Positions 20,755-30,812 of a stretch of DNA of 64,000 nt are shown piece by piece. Below the pieces are notes generated by a model. That model made no database searches. It worked only from the letters and a program-made list of their open reading frames with translations, and was not told the origin of the DNA. Positions within the stretch are counted from its first letter, which is position 1; every line of letters starts with the position of its first letter. The stretch is from an uncultured Clostridia bacterium. GTDB taxonomy: Bacteria; Bacillota; Clostridia; TANB77; CAG-508. The DNA lies in the NCBI GenBank assembly GCA_947631185.1, contig CANRKJ010000002.1:1-64000 (forward strand). The letters run 5' to 3'. A program made the position numbers and the translations under genes.

Positions 20755-22275
20755 ATGAAATCTTTTTTTGAATGGTTTAAATCAAGTACAAAAGTAAAAA
20801 GATGGATATTTTTAATAGTATTAGGAATTATTTTAACATGTTATGGTTTTACAAAAGTTTTAGTTAGAGATAAGATGGAATTTTCTGATTTATGGAGTAT
20901 AATTGGAACTTTTGTTATTGGTTTTTTATTTATAATTATTGGTATTGTTTTTATTCAAAAAAGAAATTTAGAAATATTAGTAGAAGCTAATGATACTATG
21001 CCAGGAAAAAATAAAAAGGTTAATATAAAATCACTAATTTTTAATAGAAAAGTATATGATCAAGGTCCTAAAATTGTAGTTATAGGTGGAGGTACAGGAA
21101 TTGCTTCTGTAGTAGAAGGCTTAAAAAAATATACTAGTAATTTAACAGTAATTGTACCAATGGCTGATAATAAAATAATAACTCATGCTAAAGAAAACTT
21201 AGAATTGTTACCACTTGGTGAAATAAAATCTGCTATAGTTTCTATGTCTGATAAAAAAGAGCTTATGGAAAAACTAATGTATTGGGATTTTAAACATTCT
21301 GGACTAGAAGGCGTAAATTTTGGAGACTTATATATGTTTGCTATGAATGAGATTTTTGAGAATCCTTCAGAAGCAATACAAAAATGTACAGAGATTTTAA
21401 ATATTACAGGAAAAGTTATTCCTGTAACTTTGGATGAAACAACAATTTGCGCTGATTTAAGTAATAAAACTGTAGTTGAAGGAAAAGATAATATACCTGA
21501 AGAAACTCTAGCAAAATTTGAAAAAATAGATAGAATTTTTTTGTCACCACCTAATTGTAAACCTGCAACAGGAGTTTTAGAAGCAATTAGCGAAGCAGAA
21601 GCTATTGTTATAGGCCCAGGTAATTTATATACAAGCATTATACCAATTTTACTTGTTAAAAATGTGGTTAAAGCTATAAAAGAAAGTAAAGCAATGAAAA
21701 TATATGTATCAAATTTAATGACGAAACCAGGTGAAACAGATACATATACATTATCTGAACATTTAAATGCTATAAAAGAACATGTTGGTTCAAATTTGTT
21801 TGATTATTGTTTAGCAGATACAGGTGAGATAGTACCTGAATATATTAGAAAATATAATAAAGATGGTGCAGATGTAGTGGAAGTTGATAACTCTAAACTT
21901 AACTCAAAAGGACCTAAAATAATACAAAAAAATATGTCATACATAATTAATGGAAAAATTAGACATAATCCTGATGCAATGGCTATAAATATAATAAATC
22001 TTATTTGTAATGAATTAGTTTTTAAGGATAAAAAAAGTGAAACAGAATATATTTTATTAAATTCTGTTTTAAAAGAACAGAAAAAACAGGAAAAAAGAAG
22101 ACAAAAATTAATGAAAAAAAATGGTGGAAAATTACCAGTAAAAAATAAACCAAAAATGAAAAGTAAATTTTCTACAAAATATAAAGAAAGAATTGAATAT
22201 ATACAAGATGAAGTTGCAAAAAAGAATGAAGTAAAAAAAGGCAAGATAAAGAAATCTAAAAAAGTTAAAAAATAA
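20755..22275 (+). CDS. yvcK: YvcK/CofD-like gluconeogenesis factor with N-terminal membrane anchor
   Basis: 506 residues. A CofD-like core (about 100-420) begins with the nucleotide-binding KIVVIGGGTGIASVVEGL and contains IGPGNLYTSIIP. In Bacillus YvcK binds UDP-sugars and coordinates carbon use with cell-wall synthesis. Unusual here: two membrane helices (about 18-37 and 48-70) precede the core, and a very Lys-rich tail (about 440-506) follows it. Pairing with murB fits a cell-wall role. Confidence 0.9.
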   Translation: MKSFFEWFKSSTKVKRWIFLIVLGIILTCYGFTKVLVRDKMEFSDLWSIIGTFVIGFLFIIIGIVFIQKRNLEILVEANDTMPGKNKKVNIKSLIFNRKVYDQGPKIVVIGGGTGIASVVEGLKKYTSNLTVIVPMADNKIITHAKENLELLPLGEIKSAIVSMSDKKELMEKLMYWDFKHSGLEGVNFGDLYMFAMNEIFENPSEAIQKCTEILNITGKVIPVTLDETTICADLSNKTVVEGKDNIPEETLAKFEKIDRIFLSPPNCKPATGVLEAISEAEAIVIGPGNLYTSIIPILLVKNVVKAIKESKAMKIYVSNLMTKPGETDTYTLSEHLNAIKEHVGSNLFDYCLADTGEIVPEYIRKYNKDGADVVEVDNSKLNSKGPKIIQKNMSYIINGKIRHNPDAMAINIINLICNELVFKDKKSETEYILLNSVLKEQKKQEKRRQKLMKKNGGKLPVKNKPKMKSKFSTKYKERIEYIQDEVAKKNEVKKGKIKKSKKVKK

Positions 22276-22299
22276 TTGAGTTTTGGAAAAGAGGTACAA

Positions 22300-24328
22300 A
22301 TGAAGTTAAGTAAGGATGAATTGGGATTAAATGAGGGAATAAAAAAAGAATGGGTAATTACTAATGGCTTAGGTGGATTATGCTCATCAACTGTTATAGG
22401 TGCAAATACTAGAAAATATCATGGATTATTAGTTGCTCCATTATTTCCGCCAGCTAGAAGGTATGTTTTAATTTCAAAATTAGATGAAAGTATTCAAATA
22501 GGGGATGAGAAATTTAATCTTTATACAAATATTTGTAAAGATTTTGTTTCTGAAGGATTTAAATATTTACAAGAATTCGAAAAAGAATATATTCCAAAAT
22601 TTGTTTACAAAGTAAAAGATGTTACTATTACAAAAAAAATATCAATGATTTATGGTAGAAATACAGTAGTGGTTGTGTATAATATAAAAAATGGAAAAGA
22701 TTCAGCAGTATTAGATTTAGCTCCAATAATAAATTTTAGAGATTTTCATACAATGAGTACAAATCATGAATTTTCAATAAAACAAAATATAAATAAAAAT
22801 AAGATTAGAATTGAAATAGATGGAAATGGAGCTACTCCACTATATATGTATGTTTCAGAAGGAGAATATATTGAACATTATAATGATACTTTTAGAAACA
22901 TGTATTATATAAAAGAAGAGGAAAGAGGATTCTATCCTGAAGAGAATCTTTGTGTACCTGGAAGATATCAAATAAGGATTGAACCTAATGAAGAAAAAAA
23001 TATCACATTTATTGGTTCACTTGAAGATAATATTGAACAAATAAATGGAGAAAAAATAATAGAAAATGAAATTGCAAGACTTAAAGAGATAATTAATCAT
23101 TCAGAATTATTAAATAAATCTGATAAATTAAAAAAAGAAGAGCAAATTAAAAATGAGGTTATAAAAGATTTAATTATAGCTTCAGATTCCTTTATAATTT
23201 ACAGACCAAATTTTGGAACACATTCATTACTTGCGGGAATTCCTTGGTTTTTAGATTGGGGAAGAGATACATTAATAGCTTATGAAGGAATTTTCTTAAT
23301 ACAGAAAAGATTTGATTTAGCAAAAGAAATATTGATAACTTTTACAAGAGATATAAAATATGGACTAGTTCCCAATCGGATATTCAGGATATGATAATAG
23401 ACCTTTATATAATAGTGTAGATGCGTCACTTTTATTATTTGAACAAGTTAATAAATATTTAAAATATACTAATGATTATGATTTTATTAGAAATAATATT
23501 TTTAATTATTTAATAGATATTATAACTAATTATAGTGAAGGGATAGATGTTTCAGATAATAATATATATATTGATACAGATAATTTATTGGTATCTGGTA
23601 CAGAACATACTCAAAATACTTGGATGGATGCTAAGGTAGGAGATATAGTAGTTACTCCGAGAAATGGAAAAGCAGTTGAGATTAATGCTTTATGGTATAA
23701 TGCTTTAAAAACATTAGAGGTTTTAGCAAATAAATTTGGAGAAAATGATATTGCAGAAAGATGTGGTATAGCAGCAAAAAAACATAAACAAGTATTTAAT
23801 AGAAAATTTTATAATGATAAAAACAAATGCCTATATGATGTATTAGGTGATGAAAAAATAAGGCCTAATCAGTTATTTGCAATTTCTTTAACATATCCAG
23901 TAATTAATATATCTAGTTCTAAAGCTAGAGATGTTCTAAATACTTGCAAAGAAAAATTGTTAACAAGATATGGACTTAGAACTTTAGCAAAAGAAGATAA
24001 AAATTATATAGCGGTATATGAAGGTGATAGTTTTAAAAGAGATATGAGTTATCATCAAGGAATCACATGGGTATGGCTTTTAGGATTATATAATGATGCA
24101 CAGATTAATATAATTAAAGCTACGAAAGATACAAAAATAAAGAAACAGTTAGAAGAAGAGTATAATAAATTTAAATTAAATGTATATAATACATTTAAAA
24201 AGGAGATATATAAAGGAGAGGGAATTGGAAGTATATCAGAAGTATATAATTCAAAACCTCCATATAAAACAGGTGGAACTTTTTCTCAAGCTTGGAGCGT
24301 GTCTGAAGTTTTAAGAATAATATTATAA
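22300..24328 (+). CDS. Glycogen debranching enzyme, +1 recoded at CGGA
   Basis: Amylo-1,6-glucosidase/glycogen debranching enzyme. N-terminal domain: EWVITNGLGGLCSSTVIGANTRKYHGLL, the archaeal/bacterial GDE_N signature. Catalytic glucosidase domain: AGIPWFLDWGRDTLIAYEG, then the break, then YNSVDASL, EHTQNTWMDA and GGTFSQAWS. Codon 360 is CGG (23377-23379) and frame 0 stops three codons later. Skipping C23377 gives PN-G-YSGYDNRPLYNSVDA and an open frame to 24328; total 675 residues, normal for the family. ATG 22300 is chosen over TTG 22276, which precedes AAAGAGG. Two independent genes are unlikely: the catalytic domain would be cut in half. Confidence 0.88.
23377..23380 (+). other. Recoding site CGGA (+1) in the debranching enzyme gene
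   Basis: Seen: in-frame CGG after AAT; the product resumes with GGA (Gly) in the +1 frame and is open for 317 codons. Confidence 0.87.
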
Positions 24329-24331
24329 ATG

Positions 24332-24353
24332 GACGACTTTTTAGTCGTCTTTA
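24332..24353 (+). terminator. Short hairpin after the debranching enzyme
   Basis: GACGACT (24332-24338) pairs with AGTCGTC (24343-24349) around a TTTT loop, followed by TTTAATT. It lies directly after the stop at 24328, and the next gene starts at 24368, so it may be a weak terminator. Confidence 0.5.
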
Positions 24354-24367
24354 ATTAAGGAGATTAG

Positions 24368-25294
24368 ATGTTAACATTTAATAAACCATTTTACAAAATT
24401 ATTAACGAGTTATGTGAAGAAATGGATATACAAGTTCAAGAATATTCATATGGGTATTTTAGACAATTAAAAAAAGATGGAAAGATAAGAAATTTGATGA
24501 TGCATAAATTAGATTTAAATTCTATGATTGCTTTAAATATAGCTAATGATAAATATGCAACATATGAATTTTTAAAATCGAATAATATACCAGTAATAAA
24601 TCATCATATGATTTTTAATCCTAAAACTAGAAAAGAATATATAGGCATTTCAGATATAGAAATTGCTAAAAAGCTTTTTAATAAATATAATGGAAAAATA
24701 GTTATTAAGGCAAATGATTCTTTTCAAGGAAAAGATGTTTTTTTTATAGATAATAAAGAGCAAATAGAAAAAACTATTAAAGAAATTTTCAGTAAGGATA
24801 ATAATTCTTTAAGTATATGTCCATTTGAAGAAATTAAAAATGAATATAGAGTAATAGTATTAGATGATGAATGTTTATTTAGTTATAAAAAAGAATTGCC
24901 AAAAATAATAGGAGATGGTATTAAAACAATTGGAGATTATATTTTAGATTTAAAAATTGAAAGACCTGATAAAAGTTTAAATTTAAATTATATTCCAAAA
25001 AATGGTGAAGAAGTTTACTTATCGTGGAAATTTAATTTAAGTAATGGAGCTATCCCAAAAGATATAGATGATATAGAAAAAAAACAAATTGTAGAAAAAT
25101 TAGCTTTAGATGTTGCGAAGATTATTAATATTAGATTTGCTTCAATTGATATAATAGAAAATATTGAAGGTGAATTTAAAATAATAGAAGTAAATGCTAC
25201 AGTTTGTATGAATAAATTTGTAGAAAAATACGAAAACGGATATGAAATAGCAAAAAATATATACAGAAAAGCTATAGAAAAAATGTTTGAATAA
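24368..25294 (+). CDS. ATP-grasp domain ligase
   Basis: 308 residues with an ATP-grasp fold. KYATYEFLKSNNIPV (about 69-84) is the usual linker into the domain, KIVIKANDSFQGKDVFFI (about 113-130) the lysine/glycine loop, EYRVIVLDDECLFSYKK the central strand, and FKIIEVNATVCM (about 277-288) the metal-binding end. This pattern resembles cyanophycin synthetase or glutathione synthase-like amino-acid ligases. Substrate unknown. AAGGAGATTAG precedes the start. Confidence 0.8.
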   Translation: MLTFNKPFYKIINELCEEMDIQVQEYSYGYFRQLKKDGKIRNLMMHKLDLNSMIALNIANDKYATYEFLKSNNIPVINHHMIFNPKTRKEYIGISDIEIAKKLFNKYNGKIVIKANDSFQGKDVFFIDNKEQIEKTIKEIFSKDNNSLSICPFEEIKNEYRVIVLDDECLFSYKKELPKIIGDGIKTIGDYILDLKIERPDKSLNLNYIPKNGEEVYLSWKFNLSNGAIPKDIDDIEKKQIVEKLALDVAKIINIRFASIDIIENIEGEFKIIEVNATVCMNKFVEKYENGYEIAKNIYRKAIEKMFE

Positions 25295-25302
25295 AATTAT
25301 AT

Positions 25303-25340
25303 AAAAAAAGTGATTGGGTAAAATCCAATCACTTTTTTAT
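25303..25340. terminator. Bidirectional terminator between convergent genes
   Basis: AAAAAAAGTGATTGG (25303-25317) pairs with CCAATCACTTTTTT (25325-25338). It has T runs in both orientations and lies between the ATP-grasp gene and the minus-strand membrane protein. Confidence 0.85.
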
Positions 25341-25394
25341 ATAATAGGAAAGTTCTCCCAACTTACCAGTATATAAAGGCTTTGCCAACATTTT
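25335..25394. repeat. Dispersed repeat, copy 3
   Basis: TTTTATATAATAGGAAAGT (25335-25353), identical to copies at 4871 and 10755, again starting in a terminator T run. A tail including CCAACATTTT (25385-25394 region) also resembles 10780-10786, where TCAACATTTTGGG follows copy 2. Confidence 0.6.
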
Positions 25395-25399
25395 ATAAA

Positions 25400-26966
25400 T
25401 TAATTTAAAGGAACATTTTCAACAGTATAAGTATCTTTTATTGAGTTAATCCATTTTTGGTATGCGGAATCTTGATCTTTTCCATTATCTAATTCTACAG
25501 AATAAACAGCATTTTCACTAATAGAACCATCAGCCTTTAATGAAAAATTGTCAGCTATAACTGTTACATACCAATTATATGTTGCAGTAGTTTTAGATGA
25601 AGTATATGGAATTTTTACTATTCCAATAATTTTGTTAAAAACATTTGAATTTGAATCTTCTTTTTTAGTTAATAAATATAAACTAACAAATTCTGGAGTA
25701 CCCATTGTTAAATCAGTGTTAATATCTTCAACCTCAGCATATTTATAATCAGTGTTTTCTCTTATACGATATTTTGTATTTTCTTTATCATTCCATGAAA
25801 TTAATTCTGTAGATTTTGATTTTGCTTTTTCAATATAATTAGTTTTTATAGTATTTTTTATATTGTCAGTTATTTCTGAAACTTTTGAAATATAGGCAGC
25901 TTGACTTTCTATTTTATAGTCAATAGTAGTAGATTTTAAAACTAATGCTTTTTTATCTGCTAATTCTTTATCCCAATCGCTTGCAGTAATTTTTATAGTT
26001 TCACCATTTGAAATGCCAGAAGTTTTACTTGGAGTATATTTTATTGTTTTAATAAATTCATCAGTACTTTCATTTGTAATATTTATTGTAATATTTGGAC
26101 TCATTCCACTTATAGAAACTTTCATACTAGCAAAAGCATCAATTTCTGTACCATCTTTTAAATCAGTAACAGAAACATTTATTGTATCTGATTTAAGAGT
26201 TAATCCATTTTCTTTTAGAAAATTTTCAGGTAGAGTAACTTTTATTTCTAATTCTTTACCATTTTCTAAGTCTTTATTATCCTTAATTTCCAAATTTATT
26301 TTTTTTGCTAATTCTTTATATGTGTCTTTACCAATTTCATCTTTCAATTTTGAATCTAATTTTACTTTAGCAGTAGCATGTTTATTAAAACCAGTATAAG
26401 AAACTACTATATATTTAGACAAATCTAAAGAACTAGAATCTTCTATTCCTGATGCAGATATAGATAATAACTTATCTTTTATTTTTAATTTATTATTATT
26501 TAGAAAAGTTTCTGATATAGATATTTCTATTTCAATATTATCTCCATTAGATAAATCTGAGTCATTTTTTATTTTTAATTTTGCATTATTAATAAAATCT
26601 TTAGCTAATTTTTCATCTTTAATTTGTTCTTTTAATTTATCTAAGTCTATCTTAGCTGAAACTTTAGCTGATCCATTATAGCCTTCATATTCTAATGAAA
26701 CAGCATCATATAAATCAACAATATTTTTTGCAAATTTAAAAAAATAAATACCATATCCGAACACCAGCTAAAATAATAAGTAATAAAATAATAATTAGAA
26801 ATTTTTTAAAGCTAAATTTCTTTTTTTCGGTTTTTTTAGTATTACTTTTTTCTTTCTTTTCATTTTTTTTGTTATCATTTTCTTTAACTTGATTATCTGC
26901 TTTTTCAGTTTCAACTTGAGTTTTTTCATCTTTAACAACGGTATTATCAGAGCTTTCTTCTTTCAT
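25400..26966 (-). CDS. Membrane-anchored repeat protein, +1 recoded at CGGA
   Basis: Starts at 26966. A charged, Lys/Glu-rich cytoplasmic tail (1-50) precedes one membrane helix (KFLIIILLLIILAGV, about 55-69). Codon 70 is CGG (26759-26757 on the minus strand) and frame 0 stops six codons on. Skipping C26759 gives AGV-G-YGIYFFKF, which completes the helix and leads into a 450-residue extracellular region with at least three repeats of the 'VSYTGFNKHATAKVKLD' kind. The joined protein is 521 residues. Family function unknown; similar repeats occur in clostridial surface proteins behind a single anchor. Ribosome binding site AAGGAGG lies before ATG 26966. Confidence 0.8.
26756..26759 (-). other. 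Recoding site CGGA (+1) in the minus-strand membrane protein
   Basis: Seen: on the minus strand CGG follows GTT in frame at the end of the membrane helix; GGA (Gly) is then read in the +1 frame for 452 codons. Confidence 0.82.
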
Positions 26967-27103
26967 ATAAATCCTCCTTATATAATTATTATATTCATAT
27001 TATAATTAAAAAATAGTATAAAATCAATATAGAAAAGATAGTTTATAAAAATTGATATCAAAAAAATATGAAGTTTTTAAAAATTTTATTCTATAAAGTG
27101 CGA

Positions 27104-27140
27104 AAAAATGTTTGACAAAACATTTTTTTAGTGATAAAAT
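27104..27140 (+). promoter_or_regulatory. lexA promoter with overlapping perfect inverted repeat
   Basis: TTGACA (27112-27117), 17-bp spacer, TAAAAT (27135-27140). A perfect 11-bp inverted repeat, AAAAAATGTTT-GACA-AAACATTTTTT, overlaps the -35 box. It is a candidate operator, perhaps for LexA autorepression, although it is not the classic Gram-positive GAAC-N4-GTTC box. Confidence 0.6.
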
Positions 27141-27195
27141 GTTCGTGAAATAGGAAAGAATATTTCCTAAAATATCAGAATAAGGGGAGTTTGGT

Positions 27196-27858
27196 ATGAG
27201 AAGAAGAGATCCAAATAGTTTAAATAAAAGAGAAAAGGCAATTTTGAAATATATTGAAAAACAAATAAAAACAAATGGTTATCCACCTTCAGTTAGAGAA
27301 ATTGGTAAAGCAGTAGGTTTAAAATCTACAGCAACTGTTCATGCTTATATATCAGCATTAGAAGAGAAAGGATATATTAAAAAAGAATCTCAAAAAGGTA
27401 GAACTTTAAAATTATTAAAAGGTGGATTAAGTGAAGATAAGAATCAAGAAACTTTTAATAAAAGTTTTTATTCAGGAAGAGAAATGGTAGATGTACCAGT
27501 AATAGGTAAAATAACTGCAGGAGAACCAATACTTGCTTATGAAAATATTACTGATACATTTCCAATACCATTAGATTTTGTTGGAACTGGAGAAAGTTTT
27601 ATGCTTACAGTAAGAGGGGAAAGTATGATAGAAGCTGGAATTTTGGATGGAGATTATATATTGGTTAGAAAACAGAATACAGCTGAAAATGGAGAAATTG
27701 TTGTTGCATTAATAGAAGATGAAGCTACAGTTAAAACTTTTTATAAAGAAAAAGATCATATTAGATTACAACCAGAAAATCCTACAATGGATCCAATAAT
27801 AGTACCAAATTGTGAAATATTAGGAAAAGTATCTGGTGTTTTCAGAAAAATAAAATAG
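27196..27858 (+). CDS. lexA: LexA repressor
   Basis: SOS transcriptional repressor, self-cleaving when RecA is activated. 220 residues: winged-helix N-terminus ([41 protein letters not shown]), the Ala-Gly cleavage site in KITAGEP (about 106-108), catalytic Ser in [10 protein letters not shown] (about 143) and Lys in ATVKTFYKE (about 180). Start follows TAAGGGGAG. It diverges from the membrane protein gene and converges with mutS2. Confidence 0.97.
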   Translation: MRRRDPNSLNKREKAILKYIEKQIKTNGYPPSVREIGKAVGLKSTATVHAYISALEEKGYIKKESQKGRTLKLLKGGLSEDKNQETFNKSFYSGREMVDVPVIGKITAGEPILAYENITDTFPIPLDFVGTGESFMLTVRGESMIEAGILDGDYILVRKQNTAENGEIVVALIEDEATVKTFYKEKDHIRLQPENPTMDPIIVPNCEILGKVSGVFRKIK

Positions 27859-27880
27859 CTGGTTTCAGCTATTTTATTTT
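27852..27880. terminator. Shared terminator of lexA and mutS2
   Basis: AAAATAGCT (27852-27860) pairs with AGCTATTTT (27867-27875), then TTTT. It overlaps the stop codons of both convergent genes. Confidence 0.75.
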
Positions 27881-30213
27881 AAATTTATTATAGTTACTCC
27901 ATTTTCTCCTTCACCATAAGTTCCAATTCTGTAATCTTTTACATGAGGATGGTTTTTAAGGAAATTATGAATTCCTTTTCTTAATATCCCAGTTCCTTTA
28001 CCATGTATTATCCTAACAGAATTTAAACCATTCATAATAGCAGAATCTAAATATTTGTCAATTTCAAAGCATGCTTCTTCAACATTTAATCCAATAACAT
28101 TTAGCTCGGTTGAAAAAGATTTAACTTTAAATTCTCTTTTTTTACTATGTTCTTTTTCAATATTATTTATCTGCTTATTTGTTTTTTCTAATTTATCTAT
28201 ATCAAAGTTCATTTTTAATGATCCAACTTGAATTTGAACTTTATTAGATTTATTAGGAAGAGAAATGACTATGCCAACTTGATTTAATGTTGGAATAAAA
28301 ACTGTCATACCTAAAGTTATTTCAGATTTTTCTAATGATTTTAATTTGTTAAAAGAAGAATTTATAGTAGATAGATTATTTATTTTATCATTTAATCTAT
28401 TTCTTAAATTATTGGCTATTTTATTATTTTTAGAGTTTTCTATATCTTTAATAATACTATTTGCATCATCTTTGGCGTTTAGAAGAATATCTCTAGCTTT
28501 TGATTTAGCTTCATTAATAATATTTCTTTCTTGTTCTTCAACAAAACTTAAATCTTTATTTAACTTTTCTTTTAAAATTCTAATTTCTTTAGAATTTTGG
28601 TCGATTTTTTGTTTTTCATATTCAATGGATTTTTTATCATCATATATAGATTTTAGTAAATTCTCTATATTGATATCATCTTTTTTAATTAAATTCTCAG
28701 CTCTATTTATAATATTGTCAGATATTCCAAGTTTTTTACTTATAGCAAAAGCATTACTAGTTCCTGGTACTCCAATCAAAAGTTTATAAGTAGGGGAAAG
28801 AGTTTCTAAATCAAATTCTACACTAGCATTTTTGAATCCATTAGTAATTAAAGCAAATTGTTTTAATTCTTGATAATGAGTTGTACATAAAACCAATGAA
28901 TTTTTTTTATTTAATTCTTCTAAAATACTAATAGCGAGTGCAGATCCCTGTGTAGGGTCTGTTCCAGCACCTAATTCATCCATAAGAACTAGACTTTTAT
29001 TTGTAGCTAATTTTAAAATATTAGATATATTAGAAATGTGAGAAGAAAATGTACTAAGAGATTCTAGTATATTTTGATCGTCACCGATATCAGCAAAAAT
29101 ATTATCAAAAACAAAAATACTACTACCTTCTTTTGCAGGAATGTTAAGACCACTCATAGCCATTAATGTTATAAGTCCAGTGGTTTTTAAACAAACTGTT
29201 TTGCCACCTGTATTGGGACCTGTAATAATTAATGAATTAAACTCTTTACCAATAGTAATTGTATTTTTTACTGCTTGTTTTTTGTTAAGTAATGGATGCC
29301 AAGCATTTATTAAATTAATATATTTTTCTTCATTTAATATAGGTTTAATTCCATCTATATCATTAGAATATTTTCCTTTTGCAAAAATAAAATCTAATAT
29401 ACCAATTAGTTTTAAATTATTTTCTATATCTGGAATTATGTTAAAAAATAGTGATGATAATTTTTGTAGAATTATTTGTATTTCGATGTTTTCTTCATTT
29501 TTTAAATTGTTTATATCATTATTTATTTCAAAAACACCAATAGGTTCGATATAAACAGTAGCGCCACTACTAGAAATATCATGAATAAAACCTTTAATTT
29601 CTGATCTATATTCATTTTTTACAGGAATAACAAATCTATTATTTTTAACAGTTATAATAGGTTCTTGAACAAATTTTGAATGTAACATTGTATTTAATTT
29701 ATTTTTTATTTCTAATTCTTTATTCTTAATATTTTTTCTAATTGAATATAGGGCAGGGGAAGCATTATCATCTAAAGTAAATTCGTCTATTATTGCAGAT
29801 GATAACTCTTTTTCTATATTTGGATTACTATAAAGGTTTAAAAACAAGTTTTCTATACATGAAAATTCACTCATATCAATAGTGGTTTCACTTTTATAAT
29901 ATTCCTTTAATTCACGTGAAATTTTAAGTAGAGTGTATAAATCGAGCAATTGTTTTATATTCAATGACATAAAACTTTTTAAAGTTTTTATATGTGATGT
30001 TAAATCATTAAAATTAGTTAATGGAATATTTCCTTTTTTGTAAATTAAAGTACTTGCAGAAAATGTCTGGTTTAAAGCTTTTTCTATATCTTTTTTATTA
30101 TTAAGAGGGTTTAAATTTAATGCAAGATTTTTACCTAATGATGTAATAGTGTAATTACTTAAAATTTCTTTTATTTTATTAAATTCTAATTTTTCTAAAT
30201 ATTTTGTTTCCAT
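27874..30213 (-). CDS. mutS2: Endonuclease MutS2
   Basis: MutS-like ATPase of Firmicutes that acts on recombination intermediates and collided ribosomes. 779 residues: N-terminal core/clamp domains, Walker A ITGPNTGGKT (about 328-337), Walker B LVLMDELGAGTDPTQG (about 405-420), a coiled coil (about 510-620) and a C-terminal Smr nuclease domain with LNVIGLNVEEA and the HGKGTGILRKG loop (about 735). All catalytic motifs are intact. Confidence 0.96.
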   Translation of the reverse strand: METKYLEKLEFNKIKEILSNYTITSLGKNLALNLNPLNNKKDIEKALNQTFSASTLIYKKGNIPLTNFNDLTSHIKTLKSFMSLNIKQLLDLYTLLKISRELKEYYKSETTIDMSEFSCIENLFLNLYSNPNIEKELSSAIIDEFTLDDNASPALYSIRKNIKNKELEIKNKLNTMLHSKFVQEPIITVKNNRFVIPVKNEYRSEIKGFIHDISSSGATVYIEPIGVFEINNDINNLKNEENIEIQIILQKLSSLFFNIIPDIENNLKLIGILDFIFAKGKYSNDIDGIKPILNEEKYINLINAWHPLLNKKQAVKNTITIGKEFNSLIITGPNTGGKTVCLKTTGLITLMAMSGLNIPAKEGSSIFVFDNIFADIGDDQNILESLSTFSSHISNISNILKLATNKSLVLMDELGAGTDPTQGSALAISILEELNKKNSLVLCTTHYQELKQFALITNGFKNASVEFDLETLSPTYKLLIGVPGTSNAFAISKKLGISDNIINRAENLIKKDDINIENLLKSIYDDKKSIEYEKQKIDQNSKEIRILKEKLNKDLSFVEEQERNIINEAKSKARDILLNAKDDANSIIKDIENSKNNKIANNLRNRLNDKINNLSTINSSFNKLKSLEKSEITLGMTVFIPTLNQVGIVISLPNKSNKVQIQVGSLKMNFDIDKLEKTNKQINNIEKEHSKKREFKVKSFSTELNVIGLNVEEACFEIDKYLDSAIMNGLNSVRIIHGKGTGILRKGIHNFLKNHPHVKDYRIGTYGEGENGVTIINLK

Positions 30214-30333
30214 GAAAAAATTTTATCATAAAAATACAGTAAAGTAAAGAAAATGTATGAATCTACTTAATTTAAAATGAAATTATATGTAATTATATTA
30301 TTTAACAAAATTTTAAAATTTTTGAAAAAAGTG

Positions 30334-30362
30334 TTGACATATAAAATAAAAACTATTATAAT
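30334..30362 (+). promoter_or_regulatory. Strong promoter of the tRNA cluster
   Basis: TTGACA (30334-30339), 17-bp spacer, TATAAT (30357-30362): consensus hexamers 29 nt before the first tRNA. Confidence 0.85.
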
Positions 30363-30391
30363 TAAAAACGTGCTAAGGAAATATTGCAGAT

Positions 30392-30468
30392 GCACTTTTA
30401 GCTCAGTTGGTCAGAGCAACCGGCTCATAACCGGTGGGTCCAAGGTTCGAATCCTTGAAGGTGCACCA
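30392..30468 (+). tRNA. tRNA-Met (anticodon CAT)
   Basis: 77 nt with encoded CCA. Acceptor GCACTTT/AAGGTGC, anticodon arm ACCGG-CTCATAA-CCGGT, T loop TTCGAAT. The CAT anticodon could be elongator Met or lysidine-modified Ile2; the sequence alone does not settle it. Confidence 0.9.
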
Positions 30469-30472
30469 AGGT

Positions 30473-30546
<74 letters not shown>

Positions 30547-30596
30547 TTATTTTTTTAGCTCTAATATAATAATTAAAAGCATTATCAAACAATATT

Positions 30597-30670
<74 letters not shown>

Positions 30671-30730
30671 TCAAAAATTAGTCATTGTATTAGAGATATC
30701 TAGTATGATGGCTTTTTTTCATATTATAAT

Positions 30731-30804
30731 GCGGGTATAGTTTAATGGTAGAATCCCATGCTTCCGACCTGGTGGTGAGGGTTCGATTCCCTCTACCCGC
30801 TCCA
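30731..30804 (+). tRNA. Variant tRNA-Gly with four-base anticodon UCCG (candidate CGGN decoder)
   Basis: 74 nt with encoded CCA: acceptor GCGGGTA/TACCCGC and T arm GAGGG-TTCGATT-CCCTC are perfect. The anticodon arm is odd. The loop is CTTCCGA (30761-30767), so bases 34-37 are T-C-C-G, complementary to all four bases of CGGA. Ordinary tRNA-Gly(UCC) next to it has A37. The stem CCATG/CCTGG has a T30-C40 mismatch. Pairing G31 with C40 instead bulges U30 and opens an 8-nt loop CUUCCGAC with UCCG in the centre, the geometry of +1 suppressor tRNAs. C36-G37 lacks the G36 that TrmD needs for m1G37, so G37 may stay free to pair. Its 3' end is the attachment site of the neighbouring element. Confidence 0.85.
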
Positions 30805-30812
30805 AGCGAAGA
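30794..30812 (+). other. att-type core at the variant tRNA-Gly 3' end
   Basis: TACCCGCTCCAAGCGAAGA is repeated exactly at 38770-38788. The overlapping ATTCCCTCTACCCGCTCCA (30786-30804) is repeated at 31064-31082. Such 3'-tRNA duplications flank elements integrated by tyrosine recombinases. Confidence 0.7.
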
